From the NCBI RefSeq assembly GCF_000020525.1, contig NC_011026.1:2090001-2154000 (forward strand): a stretch of DNA of 64,000 bases, in the 5' to 3' direction. Positions within the stretch are counted from its first letter, which is position 1; each line of letters starts with the position of its first letter. The notes below the pieces were generated by a model. It did no database searches. It was not told the origin of the DNA and saw nothing but the letters and a program-made list of their open reading frames with translations. Positions 34,535 to 44,125 of the stretch are shown here, piece by piece. This DNA is from Chloroherpeton thalassium ATCC 35110. Lineage in GTDB: Bacteria; Bacteroidota; Chlorobiia; Chlorobiales; Chloroherpetonaceae. The translations under genes and the position numbers were made by a program.

Positions 34535-35287
34535 ATGTCAGGACATAGCAAATGGGCGACAATTAAACGGAAAAAAGCGGCGACCGACCAAAAAAGAGGA
34601 AAGTTATTCACAAAACTTGTTAAAGAAATCACGATTTCGGCACGCATGGGCGGCGGCGACCCGGACGGCAATCCGCGCCTCCGGCTCGCTATTGAAAACG
34701 CGCGAGCCAACTCCATGCCGGCTGAAAATATCAAGCGCGCTGTTCAGCGTGGCACCGGCGAAATTGACGGTGCAAACTACGAAGAAATTTCTTACGAAGG
34801 CTATGGCCCGGGCGGCATTGCGGTCATTATAGAAGCGGCGACGGACAACCGCAATCGGACGGTCGCCGAAGTGCGTCATATCATGTCGAGAAGCGGCGGC
34901 TCGCTGGGTGAATCGGGTAGTGTGAGCTGGATGTTTCAGCGAAAAGGGAGCATTAGCATTGCAAAATCCTTAGCCTCCGAAGAGCAACTGATGGAACTTT
35001 TGCTTGAAGCTGGCCTCGAAGATTTGAAAACGGACGACGAGGATTATTTTTCCGTCCTCACCGATGTGAAGGATTTGGAATCTGCTAAAAAGGCACTTGA
35101 AGCGGCTAAAATTGCGTATGAGGACGCTAAAATCGACATGATTCCTGATAATACTATCGAGTTGGATGGTGAAGACGCTGAGAAAGCTTTGAAAATGGTT
35201 GATGCGCTTGAAGATAATGACGACGTGCAAATGGTTTATACCAATATGGAAATTTCCGAGTCGGCGCTCGAAAAGCTCAATCAGTAA
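34535..35287 (+). CDS. yebC: YebC/PmpR family protein (TACO1-type)
   Basis: A 250-residue YebC/PmpR protein. Members are described as DNA-binding regulators, and more recently as factors relieving ribosome stalling; which applies here is not clear. It begins [14 protein letters not shown], followed by [30 protein letters not shown] and [10 protein letters not shown]. The frame is open up to 34373, but the ATG at 34535, with AAAGG 7 bases upstream, gives the conserved start. ruvC follows after 29 bases, an order common in bacteria. Confidence 0.95.
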   Translation: MSGHSKWATIKRKKAATDQKRGKLFTKLVKEITISARMGGGDPDGNPRLRLAIENARANSMPAENIKRAVQRGTGEIDGANYEEISYEGYGPGGIAVIIEAATDNRNRTVAEVRHIMSRSGGSLGESGSVSWMFQRKGSISIAKSLASEEQLMELLLEAGLEDLKTDDEDYFSVLTDVKDLESAKKALEAAKIAYEDAKIDMIPDNTIELDGEDAEKALKMVDALEDNDDVQMVYTNMEISESALEKLNQ

Positions 35288-35316
35288 AATCGCAATCGGA
35301 GTGAAGGTGAGCGAAA

Positions 35317-35877
35317 ATGATTACACTCGGTGTTGACCCTGGCAGTATTGTAACTGGATATGGGGTAATTGGAAAGAGCGAGGCGGGATTTCGTGTTTTC
35401 GATTATAGCGCAATTCGTCCTGGGGGAAAATGTGATTTCCCCCAGCGAATTAAGTATATTTACGACACGCTTGAAAAGGTCATTTGCGCGTATAAGCCAA
35501 CCCAGCTTTCACTGGAAACGGCATTTTATGGAAAAAACGCGCAATCTGCGTTAAAGTTGGGGCAAGTTCGAGGGGCAATAATTATTCTTGCAATGAATTA
35601 TAATTTAAAATTTGTAGAGTATTCGCCGCGAGAAGTAAAAAAATCGGTTGCTGGAACCGGCAATGCCTCAAAGGAGCAAGTCGCCTACATGGTCAAAAAA
35701 ATGCTTTCCATAGACGATGAAAAAATGGCGTTGGATACGTCCGATGCGTTGGCCATTGCATTGTGTGGCCATTTTAAGTCAGCGTCAATGGCGGCGAGTG
35801 AATTCAAAAAGCAATCCAGAAAGGCAACAAGCTGGGGTGAGTACATTTTGCAAAACCCGCAAGTGGTTGTAAAGTAG
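35317..35877 (+). CDS. ruvC: Holliday junction resolvase RuvC
   Basis: RuvC cuts Holliday junctions with RuvAB. 186 residues. Catalytic acids: Asp in LGVDPGS, Glu in LSLETAFYGKN, Asp in the final TSDALAIALCGH. The KLGQVRGA segment and SPREVKKSVAGTGNASKEQV are family signatures. Ribosome site GAAGGTGAG lies a few bases before the ATG. Probably cotranscribed with yebC. Confidence 0.95.
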   Translation: MITLGVDPGSIVTGYGVIGKSEAGFRVFDYSAIRPGGKCDFPQRIKYIYDTLEKVICAYKPTQLSLETAFYGKNAQSALKLGQVRGAIIILAMNYNLKFVEYSPREVKKSVAGTGNASKEQVAYMVKKMLSIDDEKMALDTSDALAIALCGHFKSASMAASEFKKQSRKATSWGEYILQNPQVVVK

Positions 35878-35910
35878 CATAGAGCCGCAGGTTTTTTTTG
35901 AGCTTTTTAA

Positions 35911-35930
35911 AGATAGAAAGATTTCTATCT
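35911..35930. other. Small perfect hairpin after ruvC
   Basis: AGATAGAAA-GA-TTTCTATCT, 9 exact pairs with a 2-base gap, 33 bases after the ruvC stop. An eight-T run lies just before it, not after it, so a normal terminator on the + strand is unlikely. The rest of 35878-36017 shows nothing. Confidence 0.4.
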
Positions 35931-36017
35931 CTCTGAAACTGTGAGATTGGCATACATGAAAATCAAAAAGGGCATTATTGAATCAATTTATTCTAACCAA
36001 TTAAGTTCCCCCGAGAA

Positions 36018-36497
36018 ATGATAGGTTTGAAGTGGTATCATGGCGTCATATTTTACGTAGTGGTAACAATTTTATCGGGCAGTTGGCTGTCTACTTCGGA
36101 GTATTTAGATAGTCAAGGGCGACCGCCGTTTATGCCTCCTGATTATGTGTTTCCCCCAGTGTGGATTGTAAACAATATCTTAATGATATGGGCAGGGCTG
36201 CGCATTGCTAATAAGCCTGAAGATTTTTCAGCAAAGAAGCAATTGCTGTGGCTTCAAGCTGTTGTGTGGCTTGGGTTTGTCTCATTTTCATGGTGCTATT
36301 TTGCTTTGCATAGTCCAATTTTGGCAGCAGGTGTCGCTCTAATCATGTGGGGCGCGAACTTTGCAACTGTTCTTTTGGCCTATCCAAAAGATAAAGCAAT
36401 TAGCTTTTCCTTGTTTCCACTTCTAATTTGGCTTTCTCTTGCATCAGCGATCGCAATTTATCAAGCGATATATACAACGGATGAATTATTCAATTAA
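36018..36497 (+). CDS. tspO: TspO/MBR family tryptophan-rich membrane protein
   Basis: TspO proteins are five-helix membrane proteins that bind porphyrins and in phototrophs tune pigment genes to oxygen. 159 residues, five hydrophobic helices, many Trp (about nine). The family signature [17 protein letters not shown] and the later W-rich helix [15 protein letters not shown] match. The N-terminal helix is short. It stands alone between ruvC and rfbB. In a green-bacterial host a tetrapyrrole role is plausible but not shown. Confidence 0.85.
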   Translation: MIGLKWYHGVIFYVVVTILSGSWLSTSEYLDSQGRPPFMPPDYVFPPVWIVNNILMIWAGLRIANKPEDFSAKKQLLWLQAVVWLGFVSFSWCYFALHSPILAAGVALIMWGANFATVLLAYPKDKAISFSLFPLLIWLSLASAIAIYQAIYTTDELFN

Positions 36498-36544
36498 CGC
36501 AGGAATGGCTGTTAAAAGTTAAACCGAGCAAAAAACTATATCTG

Positions 36545-37561
36545 ATGAAAAAAATACTTGTGACCGGCGGCGCCGGCTTTATCGGCAGCAACTTTATCGC
36601 TTATATGCTTCAAAAGTACGACGATTGCAAAATTGTCAATTTGGATAAGCTGACCTATGCGGGAAATTTGGAGAACTTAATTTCAGTGGAAAAGCATCCG
36701 AATTATGTATTTGTAAAAGGCGATATCTGCGATAGAGCTGTGACCGACGCCATTTTCAAGGAACATCAAATTGATCATGTGGTTAATTTTGCTGCTGAAT
36801 CTCATGTAGATAGAAGTATTCTCGGCGCGAAAATCTTTGTGGAAACCAACGTGCTCGGCACACAAAATTTGCTCGAAACCGCTAAAACCTTCGGCGTAGA
36901 ACGATTTCTCCAAGTCTCAACGGATGAAGTTTATGGCACTTTGGGCAAAACTGGATTTTTTACTGAAGAAACCCCGCTTCAGCCAAACTCGCCATACTCT
37001 GCCAGCAAGGCGGGCGCTGATATGATGGTGCGAGCCTATTATGAAACCTTCAAATTGCCGTGCGTTATCACCAGATGCTCAAATAATTATGGTCCCTACC
37101 AATTTCCTGAGAAGTTAATTCCATTGATGATTGCAAATGCTTTGAATGATAAACCGCTTCCCGTTTACGGCGATGGAATGAACGTGCGCGATTGGCTTTA
37201 TGTGGAAGATCACTGCGTAGCTATCGATGTGGCGATGCGCTCAGGCAAAAACGGAGAAGTTTATAATATTGGCGGTCACAATGAAAAGCCGAATATTGAG
37301 GTCGTCAAGTTGATTCTTGAAAAGTTAGGCAAACCGGAAAGCTTAATTACTTATGTAACGGATCGGTTAGGTCATGACCGCCGTTACGCCATCGATGCTT
37401 CAAAGATCGAACGCGAACTTGGCTGGACGCCGAAAGAAACGTTTGAAACCGGCATGGAGAAAACAGTCAACTGGTATCTTGAACACAAAGCGTGGTGGCA
37501 GCGAATTATATCTGGTGAGTATCAAAAATATTATGATTTGCTTTATGCAAACAGAGGATAA
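36545..37561 (+). CDS. rfbB: dTDP-glucose 4,6-dehydratase
   Basis: RmlB makes dTDP-4-keto-6-deoxyglucose for deoxysugars of surface polysaccharides. 338 residues, extended SDR fold: NAD site [11 protein letters not shown], catalytic VSTDEVYG and YSASK (Tyr/Lys pair), [16 protein letters not shown] and [15 protein letters not shown] at 36545. The nucleotide-sugar dehydrogenase gene follows after 33 bases; both likely feed the same surface glycan. The other rml genes are not in the window. Confidence 0.95.
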   Translation: MKKILVTGGAGFIGSNFIAYMLQKYDDCKIVNLDKLTYAGNLENLISVEKHPNYVFVKGDICDRAVTDAIFKEHQIDHVVNFAAESHVDRSILGAKIFVETNVLGTQNLLETAKTFGVERFLQVSTDEVYGTLGKTGFFTEETPLQPNSPYSASKAGADMMVRAYYETFKLPCVITRCSNNYGPYQFPEKLIPLMIANALNDKPLPVYGDGMNVRDWLYVEDHCVAIDVAMRSGKNGEVYNIGGHNEKPNIEVVKLILEKLGKPESLITYVTDRLGHDRRYAIDASKIERELGWTPKETFETGMEKTVNWYLEHKAWWQRIISGEYQKYYDLLYANRG

Positions 37562-37594
37562 TTATTGTTAAAAAAACAAAAAACTAACTAAGAG

Positions 37595-38914
37595 ATGTCT
37601 TTACAAGAAAAAATAAACAACAAAACAGCCTGTATTGGGGTGGTTGGGTTGGGCTATGTCGGTTTGCCAATAGCCGTTGAATTTGCGCGAAAAGGATTTA
37701 AAACAATCGGAATTGATCTGAGCCAGAAAAAAGTGGAAAGCCTTAATCAAGGGGAAAATTACATCCTGGATATTAAGGAACATGAATTCCAAGAAGCTTA
37801 TAACAACGGTTTCAGAGCCGAGTCGAATTATGACCGAATTGGCGAATGTGACATCATTTACATTTGTGTGCCAACACCGTTTTCCGCCAACAAAGAGCCA
37901 GATATTTCTTACATCACTTCAGCAGCTACTTCAATTCAGCCTCATCTTCGCAAGGGACAACTCGTGATTTTAAAAAGCACGACTTTCCCGAACACCACGG
38001 AAGGCTATGTTATGCCAATTTTAGATAAAAGTGGCTTAAAAGTTGGTGAAGATTATTTCCTCGCATTTTCGCCTGAACGCATCGATCCCGGCAATAAAAA
38101 ATGGAATACTTCTAACACGCCTATCGTCGTCGGTGGCGTGACAGACGCCTGCACGGAAGCTGCTTGTCTTGCCAACTTGCAAATTATTTCACAAGTCCAT
38201 CGTGTTTCATCGCCTAAAGTGGCCGAAATGGAAAAACTGTTGGAAAACATTTTCCGCAGCGTCAATATTGCGCTGGTTAATGAATTGGCCTTGCTTTGCG
38301 ATCGTATGGGCGGTATTAACATGTGGGAAGTCGTCGAAGCTGCGGCGACCAAACCGTTCGGGTTTATGCCGTTTTTCCCTGGGCCAGGTATCGGCGGGCA
38401 CTGCATTCTCATTGACCCGTATTACTTGGCATGGCAGGCACGCGAATATGATTTTCAAACCAAATTCATTACGCTGGCGGCGGAAACCAACGAAAACATG
38501 CCGTTTTATGTGCGCGATATGATTTGGCGAGAAATTGCCAAAATGCCGGTCACCTTTGAGAACGCAAAAATTTTAGTTCTCGGCGTTGCATTTAAACAGG
38601 ACGTCGATGATATTCGTCACTCGCCGGCGCTCAGAATTATTCAACTGCTTAAGAAAGAAGGCGCTAAAAATATTCAATATTGCGACCCATATGTGCCAGA
38701 AGTGCATGATGAGGGCATCGATATGGTGGCAAGTGAGTTAACGCCTGAATTGATTTCGTTGGCAGATCTTGTCATTATCACGACGGCGCATAGCGATTTT
38801 GACTACGAAATGATTGCAGCAAATGCGAAAAGAATTGTAGATACTCGCAATGCGACAAAGCATGTGAAAAATTACCGAGACAAAATTTCACTACTCGGCG
38901 ACGGAAAGCAGTAA
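37595..38914 (+). CDS. wbpA: Nucleotide sugar dehydrogenase, WbpA/TviB type
   Basis: UDP-N-acetyl-hexosamine 6-dehydrogenase family (WbpA, WecC, TviB), oxidising a UDP-sugar to its uronate. 439 residues. N-terminal NAD domain VVGLGYVGLPIAVEFARKGF, catalytic Lys in the VNELALLCD region, catalytic Cys in GIGGHCILIDPYYL, and C-terminal UDP domain LGVAFKQDVDDIRHSPAL. The exact sugar cannot be fixed from the sequence. A good terminator follows 24 bases after the stop, closing the rfbB-wbpA unit. Confidence 0.92.
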   Translation: MSLQEKINNKTACIGVVGLGYVGLPIAVEFARKGFKTIGIDLSQKKVESLNQGENYILDIKEHEFQEAYNNGFRAESNYDRIGECDIIYICVPTPFSANKEPDISYITSAATSIQPHLRKGQLVILKSTTFPNTTEGYVMPILDKSGLKVGEDYFLAFSPERIDPGNKKWNTSNTPIVVGGVTDACTEAACLANLQIISQVHRVSSPKVAEMEKLLENIFRSVNIALVNELALLCDRMGGINMWEVVEAAATKPFGFMPFFPGPGIGGHCILIDPYYLAWQAREYDFQTKFITLAAETNENMPFYVRDMIWREIAKMPVTFENAKILVLGVAFKQDVDDIRHSPALRIIQLLKKEGAKNIQYCDPYVPEVHDEGIDMVASELTPELISLADLVIITTAHSDFDYEMIAANAKRIVDTRNATKHVKNYRDKISLLGDGKQ

Positions 38915-38938
38915 ATCGATTCCGTATAAGCAAAACTT

Positions 38939-38968
38939 AAAATCCGGGTTTTTGACCCGGATTTTTTA
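38939..38968 (+). terminator. Rho-independent terminator after wbpA-like gene
   Basis: Stem AAAATCCGGGT / ACCCGGATTTT (11 pairs, loop TTTTG) with a T-run to 38967. It also borders the convergent small gene at 38969, and the A-run on its left could serve the minus strand. Confidence 0.9.
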
Positions 38969-39265
38969 TTAAAAATCGACTTCGATGTTTTTCATCATTG
39001 CGCACATGCGGCAAATTTTTTTTCCTTCGTGTACGGCAAACCATTCTTTTTCCTCGTTGAACCAAAGTTCGCAGTTTGGTTCTTCGCAAGGTTTAAACCC
39101 AACCAACTCGGCAAACTCGGCAACCATTTCAGCCGTTGGGTTTGGACAGGGTTCTTCAGCAAGTGAGCTTTCTTCTGCCAGCGCGTCTCTCAAAACGCCG
39201 TAGGCGGCAACAGGTTTGAAAAATCTCAAGCGCTCTAACGCGGTGTATTTATTTTGTAGAAGCAT
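38969..39265 (-). CDS. Small protein with two cysteine pairs
   Basis: 98 residues, not recognised. Acidic N-terminal half; Cys residues at CPNP, KPCEEPNCELWF and KICRMCAMM. The last two pairs (Cx4C and Cx2C) could form a zinc site. The sequence WFAVHEGKKICRMC looks like the end of a zinc-ribbon-type domain. It starts at ATG 39265 and is divergent from pgsA across 100 bases. Function unknown. Confidence 0.7.
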   Translation of the reverse strand: MLLQNKYTALERLRFFKPVAAYGVLRDALAEESSLAEEPCPNPTAEMVAEFAELVGFKPCEEPNCELWFNEEKEWFAVHEGKKICRMCAMMKNIEVDF

Positions 39266-39365
39266 GAATTTTATAGTTGATGTAAAAAATACTTATAGGC
39301 AAAGACTTATATTTTAGCTATAAACAAAACCATTTTAAGGTGATTCACAAAAATTCTTTTTAGCA

Positions 39366-39923
39366 GTGGACGGTAAGTTTTTAACCTTTTCAAATTTTTT
39401 AAGCATTCTCCGAATCCTTTTGATTCCACCATTTTTATATTTTTTGCATCAAGATGAGCGGCTACTTGCATTTGTTGTTATGCTGATCGCGATCGCAACT
39501 GATTGGTTCGACGGCCAAGTTGCGCGTTGGACAAACACCGTTTCGGATTTTGGCAAAGTGCTTGATCCTTTGGCCGATAAGCTTTGCGCTCTTGGAACAG
39601 CGGGCTATTTTTTGTGGATCGGTGAAATTCCGATTTGGTTTGCGGGATTGGTGGTTTTCAGGGACTTCGTGATTTTTATTGGTGGCATCATTGTGAAAAG
39701 CCGATACAAAATAATTACCACAGCCCTTCCTACTGGAAAGTGGGCTGTGGGTTTTATGGCAATGATGTTTATCGTGATGGTTTGGCCAAATCCACCATTT
39801 GTTGTTGAACCGGTGAAAATGGCCTTCATGTATGCTGCGGCTTTGCTCTTGATGGTTTCGTTCGTGCAGTATCTAATTCGGGTGTATCACATTGTGAATG
39901 GGCAAGCGTACCGAAATTTATAA
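39366..39923 (+). CDS. pgsA: CDP-alcohol phosphatidyltransferase, PgsA-like
   Basis: Likely CDP-diacylglycerol:glycerol-3-phosphate phosphatidyltransferase, making phosphatidylglycerol phosphate. 185 residues, five to six membrane helices, and the full metal motif: DGQVAR, then G at the eighth place, then D...D (DWFDGQVARW ... FGKVLDPLADK). N-terminal NFLSILRILLIPPF is typical. The start is a GTG at 39366 with no clear ribosome site. Its stop abuts the stop of the convergent glmU-like gene with no base between. Confidence 0.9.
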   Translation: MDGKFLTFSNFLSILRILLIPPFLYFLHQDERLLAFVVMLIAIATDWFDGQVARWTNTVSDFGKVLDPLADKLCALGTAGYFLWIGEIPIWFAGLVVFRDFVIFIGGIIVKSRYKIITTALPTGKWAVGFMAMMFIVMVWPNPPFVVEPVKMAFMYAAALLLMVSFVQYLIRVYHIVNGQAYRNL

Positions 39924-40670
39924 TTAAACGGTGGTCTCTCTGGCGTTTAAAATGTTTTCAGCTTCGGTAAGCTGTTCCACCGTATTCACGCCGCGAATTT
40001 CGTCAAAGTCACTTGTTTTAACGGCAGTGACTTTTTTCCCATCAGCAAAGAAAATCTTAAACACGTCTGGCAAATAATACTCACTTTGAGCGTTGTGGTT
40101 ATCAATTCGGCTAAGTGCGTCGAAAAGCGCTTTCTTCTCAAACACATAAATGCCGGAATTAATCTCGTTGATGTCTCGCTCTTCGTCGGAAGCATCTTTA
40201 TGTTCTACAATTTTGTGAACCTCAGCGCCTGACGCATCGCGAATCACGCGCCCATAGCCGGTCGGATCGTCCAATTCGGCAGTGAGAACGGTGGCTGTGG
40301 CGCCAGTTTCATTGTGTGTATCGAGAAGGTGTTGGAGTGTTTTTGCGGTTACCAATGGCACATCGCCGGAAAGAATCAAGACATTTCCTGCAAAATCTTT
40401 TAGCGCAGCTTCTGTTTGCATTACAGCATGTCCGGTGCCAAGTTGCGGTTCTTGAAGCGCGTAATCCGCGCCGAATGCAAGGGTGGCTTCTTTCACAGCA
40501 TCTGCTTGGTGTCCAACAATCAGCACGATTTTTTTTGGATTCAGCATTTTGGAAGTTTCCAAAACATGCTCAATCATCGGTTTTCCCTGAGCTTGATGCA
40601 AAACTTTTGCCAGCGAGGATTTCATGCGAGTGCCTTTTCCGGCAGCCATAATCGCAATAGCAAGTGACAT
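39924..40670 (-). CDS. glmU: GlmU-type N-acetylglucosamine-1-phosphate uridylyltransferase domain
   Basis: Sugar nucleotidyltransferase of 248 residues equal to the N-terminal domain of GlmU: IMAAGKGTRMKSSLAKVLH, QLGTGHAV, LSGDVPL, and NEINSGIY. It would form UDP-GlcNAc for peptidoglycan and lipid A. The C-terminal left-handed beta-helix acetyltransferase domain of bifunctional GlmU is absent, so acetylation must come from elsewhere. It is the last of a minus-strand cluster (ompH, ompH, lptC, panD) with 91 bases after panD. Confidence 0.9.
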   Translation of the reverse strand: MSLAIAIMAAGKGTRMKSSLAKVLHQAQGKPMIEHVLETSKMLNPKKIVLIVGHQADAVKEATLAFGADYALQEPQLGTGHAVMQTEAALKDFAGNVLILSGDVPLVTAKTLQHLLDTHNETGATATVLTAELDDPTGYGRVIRDASGAEVHKIVEHKDASDEERDINEINSGIYVFEKKALFDALSRIDNHNAQSEYYLPDVFKIFFADGKKVTAVKTSDFDEIRGVNTVEQLTEAENILNARETTV

Positions 40671-40761
40671 AATTTTTTAGATGGTTTTCTTTGTGCAAAA
40701 CATTGCTGAATAGGTGCTTCGTAAGCGAAAAGGAATGAGGGGGACGGTCATAACAACCAGC

Positions 40762-41172
40762 TCAATTTCGTTGCTCCAAACTTGGTGCTTCTTCCGGGGT
40801 TGTTTCTTCCCCGAGCTGAAAAATCTTTTTCGGTCTATTTTTTTTATCCACCAGCACAACGGTTGGTTTGTAATCTTTTGCCTCTTCCGGTTCCATTTCA
40901 GCGTAAGTAATAATGATAATTTCATCACCGATAGACGCCAACCGAGCCGCTGCGCCATTAAGCTGAATCGTTCCTGAACCGCGTTTGCCACGAATAATGT
41001 AAGTTTCGAATCGCGCGCCGTTGTTGTTATTCACCACTTGAACTTTCTCATTGGGCATCATACCAGCCAAATCTACCAAATCCATGTCAATGGTGATGCT
41101 GCCTTCATAATAAAGGTCGGCATTGGTGACCGTTGCGCGATGAATTTTTGATTTGAAAATATGTAGTTTCAT
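40762..41172 (-). CDS. panD: Aspartate 1-decarboxylase
   Basis: PanD makes beta-alanine for pantothenate and coenzyme A. 136 residues. The proenzyme self-cleaves at Gly24-Ser25 to form the pyruvoyl group, and YEGSITID puts Gly and Ser exactly there. Other family parts: [42 protein letters not shown] charged tail of about 20 residues extends the usual length. Runs with lptC (88-base gap) on the same strand. Confidence 0.95.
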   Translation of the reverse strand: MKLHIFKSKIHRATVTNADLYYEGSITIDMDLVDLAGMMPNEKVQVVNNNNGARFETYIIRGKRGSGTIQLNGAAARLASIGDEIIIITYAEMEPEEAKDYKPTVVLVDKKNRPKKIFQLGEETTPEEAPSLEQRN

Positions 41173-41260
41173 AGTTTCTATTTCCTGTTGTAGTCGTTGC
41201 GTTTCAAGGCTTGTAAAGTTAAAAGACTTGTGAAAATAAACAACTTTTTTATCGGATTCC

Positions 41261-41878
41261 TTATTTCGTGTCGTCTTCGATAGTTGTTTCTCCGCTGGCC
41301 CTAAAAATGCGATAATGTTTCATGTTTTGATCACTTTCAAAACCATAGCCGCGCAACACTTCGTTGGGTTTGGTGATGGTCACAAATTTGTTCGAGCTAA
41401 TTTTTTGTTCGTTATGCGACCATTTCATGTAATCGGTGCGAACAATGGTTGAATCGTTTGACGTGATCACCACATTTTCAAAGGCTTCCATGTCGTTAGA
41501 GGGGTGAATTTTTGCGCGTTCTGCCGTTAAAACGGTGGTGAATTCGCCTTGGCGATTGTAAAAATCCACGCGAAAGCCACCATCGATTTCACGCTCATCC
41601 AAATTGCGCCGCCGATATTGCGCACTATGTTTAATGTGCAATATCGCTTTCACTCGACCCGAGTCGCTAAAAGTCACTTCTGCGTTCCAGGTTTCTTGGA
41701 CGGGCGCGTTATCGCCAATGTAAGTGGTTTGGATTTTTGGACGAGAATCTTTTGAAGAGCAAGCAAAAAAAGTCGTGCTAAAAACGAGCAGCAAAAGGGC
41801 AAAAGGCGTTTTTTTCATTGCGAAAAAGCTTCGCCCGATTGCAAAAAAAAATCGGGCGATTGGATAAGCAGGTGTCAT
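41261..41878 (-). CDS. lptC: LptC-like lipopolysaccharide export protein (lipoprotein)
   Basis: LptC passes lipopolysaccharide from LptB2FG to LptA in the periplasm. 205 residues as drawn. A lipoprotein signal starts at an inner Met (ATG 41818: [11 protein letters not shown], then FFACSS, lipid Cys). The outer ATG at 41878 overlaps the ompH stop as TAATG, suggesting coupled translation; either start is possible. Family parts: [41 protein letters not shown]. Bacteroidetes-type LptC proteins are lipoproteins rather than membrane-anchored, which fits. Confidence 0.85.
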   Translation of the reverse strand: MTPAYPIARFFFAIGRSFFAMKKTPFALLLLVFSTTFFACSSKDSRPKIQTTYIGDNAPVQETWNAEVTFSDSGRVKAILHIKHSAQYRRRNLDEREIDGGFRVDFYNRQGEFTTVLTAERAKIHPSNDMEAFENVVITSNDSTIVRTDYMKWSHNEQKISSNKFVTITKPNEVLRGYGFESDQNMKHYRIFRASGETTIEDDTK

Positions 41879-42438
41879 TACTTATTAAGCTCGTCAAGAA
41901 CCTTGAAGGTTAAATCATCTTTTTTATCTGCATAAAGCACGGTGCTAACAATGCTGCTTTTGTCGAGCACCATGGTGTAGCCGTGTTTTTTGGCGGTTCT
42001 TTCAATTGCGCCAATCGCCTTTTCACGAATTGGTTTCAGAAGCTCGGCTTGTTTGCGTTCCAGCTCTCCGCCACGGCCCAACTTTTTTTGTTGATACTCT
42101 TGAAGCACTTGCTGCTTTTGAATGATTTCTTTTTCCTTTTGCTCTTTTGCCGACGCGGTCATGGTTGCTTGTTTGCGGTCGTAATCGCTCAGCAAGTCTT
42201 CGTATTCTTTTTTCAGCTGCGAAAATTCAACTTCCCAGCGCTGTGCTGTTTTCTGAAGTTCTGCCTCCGCACCTTTTGCTTCCGGCATTTGCTGCATGAT
42301 TTTTTCCGAATCAACATAGCCGATTCTTTGATCGTCTTGCTTTACAAAAGCTGTTCCGGCAAGCAAAAACAAGCCGAGAAAGCTTGCAACAAAAGTTCCT
42401 TTAAGAAAAGATTTTTGAGTTTCTTTGTTATAAAACAT
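41878..42438 (-). CDS. ompH: Skp/OmpH-family periplasmic chaperone, copy 2
   Basis: Skp-like chaperone for outer membrane proteins. From the ATG at 42438 (MFYNKETQ) it has a hydrophobic signal segment, then QRIGYVDSEKIMQQMPEAKGAE, the hallmark OmpH start, a long charged coiled-coil arm (about residues 60-130) and KHGYTMVLDKSSIV at the end. The frame is open up to 42501 but those residues have no signal character. It sits 12 bases (or 75 from the inner ATG) after copy 1 and is coupled to lptC through TAATG. Confidence 0.9.
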   Translation of the reverse strand: MFYNKETQKSFLKGTFVASFLGLFLLAGTAFVKQDDQRIGYVDSEKIMQQMPEAKGAEAELQKTAQRWEVEFSQLKKEYEDLLSDYDRKQATMTASAKEQKEKEIIQKQQVLQEYQQKKLGRGGELERKQAELLKPIREKAIGAIERTAKKHGYTMVLDKSSIVSTVLYADKKDDLTFKVLDELNK

Positions 42439-42512
42439 TGCGCTTCTGTTCTCCCTACGTTTGTAAATTAATGGATGTAAAATTTGATGGAAATGATTCA
42501 AAAACGAAAAAA

Positions 42513-43067
42513 TTATTCTGTTGCGTCCAGAACAACTTTTCCTGTAACGATATCAATAACTTTTTGGGTTAGGTTATACTCTTCATTTGTATAGAGCAAA
42601 AGAATTTCTCCAGATTTATCAAACACGAAATCGTAGTTTTCGTCTCGCGCCAGCATTTTCATCGCGTTGAAGATACGTGTTTGAATTGGTTTCATCAATT
42701 CTGTTTGCTTTTTAAAATACTCGCCGCTGACGCCAAACTTCTGATTTTGATACGCGGCAATCTCTTGCTCAAACTTCAGAATTTCCTTTTTCTTACTTTC
42801 TTTCAGTACCTCGGTATAAAGAATCTCTTTCGATTGATAATCTTTAAAAAGGCTATCCAAACTGCTGCGTTTTTTGGCGATTTCATTTTTCCATTGAAGC
42901 TCGTATGCGGAGAGTTTTCCTTGCAAGTCGGAAAATTCAGGCATCGCCGCCATAATTTTGTCGGATTCAACATATCCGATTTTTTGCTGAGCAACAGCCG
43001 CTTGCTTGTTAAAGAAAAATAAACAAGTTAAAAAAATTATGGCTGGTTTTAAATATGAAAGAGTCAT
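42513..43067 (-). CDS. ompH: Skp/OmpH-family periplasmic chaperone, copy 1
   Basis: 184 residues. Signal peptide of about 26 residues cleaved after AVAQ, then QQKIGYVESDKIMAAMPEF, a coiled-coil arm and NYDFVFDKSGEILLLY, closely parallel to copy 2. Tandem ompH pairs are usual in Bacteroidetes/Chlorobi, often next to bamA, which is not seen here. First gene of the minus-strand cluster down to glmU; 250 bases without a gene separate it from the nuclease gene to the right. Confidence 0.9.
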   Translation of the reverse strand: MTLSYLKPAIIFLTCLFFFNKQAAVAQQKIGYVESDKIMAAMPEFSDLQGKLSAYELQWKNEIAKKRSSLDSLFKDYQSKEILYTEVLKESKKKEILKFEQEIAAYQNQKFGVSGEYFKKQTELMKPIQTRIFNAMKMLARDENYDFVFDKSGEILLLYTNEEYNLTQKVIDIVTGKVVLDATE

Positions 43068-43317
43068 TTCATCTATTTCTTATTAATTTTTGCAGGTAAA
43101 ACTACAAAACACAGCAGGCAAGCGCAACCCGTTATTTTGTATTCTTTTGTAACGTATTCCTCGAAATAGAAGAGGCGGCGATAAGCCACCTTCTAATTTC
43201 AATATAAAATGGGAAAAATCGTGTTGAGCAGAGAAAAAAATGATTTTTTGAGGAAGCGCGTGTCAGCTAAAAAATAACGTAGGGGAAGAATTTCAATATC
43301 GATTTGTAACGAGAGCG

Positions 43318-43935
43318 TTACGAGTTGCTCGACAACCGCTGGATTTGATCGCGAATTTTGGCTGCTTTTTCGTAATCTTCTTTTTGAACAGCTTCCTCAA
43401 GCTTTGATTTCAAATCGGCCAGTTCGCCTTCTATATTTGTGTGTGCTTGAGGCGCTGGGCTACTGCTAACTTTTTTCTCAGATGAAGGGCGCGTGGCCGG
43501 CGTGCTGGTTTCCGGTTCTTCTTTTCCTTCGTCTGTAATGCCAGCTTCGTTCATCACTTCTTCGGAAACAAAAATAGGCGCTTCGCAGCGAACGGCAACC
43601 GCAATCGCGTCGCTTGGGCGTGCATCAATTTCATGCGTGAGGCCGTTCATTTCACAGACGATTTTAGCAAAGAAGGTTTCATTACGAAGTTCATCGATGG
43701 TGACTTCTGTAATTCCAATGTTAAATGTATCCACCAGGCTTTTGATTAAGTCATGCGTGAACGGGCGAGGTGCTTTGATGTTTTCAAGCTTAAGCGCAAT
43801 AGCTTGTGCTTCAAACCCGCCAATAATGATGGGCAATTTTCGTTTCCCGCCAACCTCAAACAAAATTAACGCATAAGCGCCGTTATTATGCGGGCTTGTC
43901 GATAAGCCCAGAATTTCAACTTGAACTTTTTTCAT
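43318..43935 (-). CDS. Bifunctional nuclease (DUF151/BFN) with C-terminal UVR motif
   Basis: 205 residues. The BFN/DUF151 domain occupies about 1-130: VEILGLSTSPHNNGAYALIL, LPIIIGGFEAQAIAL, RPFTHDLIKSLVDTF, and EIDARPSDAIAVAVR. Plant and bacterial members degrade DNA and RNA in vitro. After a Pro/Ser-rich linker comes a UVR-type helix pair (about 165-200, LEEAVQKEDYEKAAKIRDQI), as in UvrB/UvrC. This fusion is common in Chlorobi, Thermotoga and others. A DNA repair role is inferred from the UVR motif only. Confidence 0.92.
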   Translation of the reverse strand: MKKVQVEILGLSTSPHNNGAYALILFEVGGKRKLPIIIGGFEAQAIALKLENIKAPRPFTHDLIKSLVDTFNIGITEVTIDELRNETFFAKIVCEMNGLTHEIDARPSDAIAVAVRCEAPIFVSEEVMNEAGITDEGKEEPETSTPATRPSSEKKVSSSPAPQAHTNIEGELADLKSKLEEAVQKEDYEKAAKIRDQIQRLSSNS

Positions 43936-44125
43936 ATCCGAGTCAACGCTTCAAATTATGAATACTTCGGCATGTATTTTTGGGAGAACTTTTCGCCGTT
44001 ATTAAAAAGTAAAATACTTTAAATGCACTGAAAAGAAAAAGTTAAATCACCAATTCAAGGTTATAAAAGTTTAATCCAAGTGCGTAAAATGCGGAGCGCC
44101 AATCTGAATTATCTTATCTCCATGT

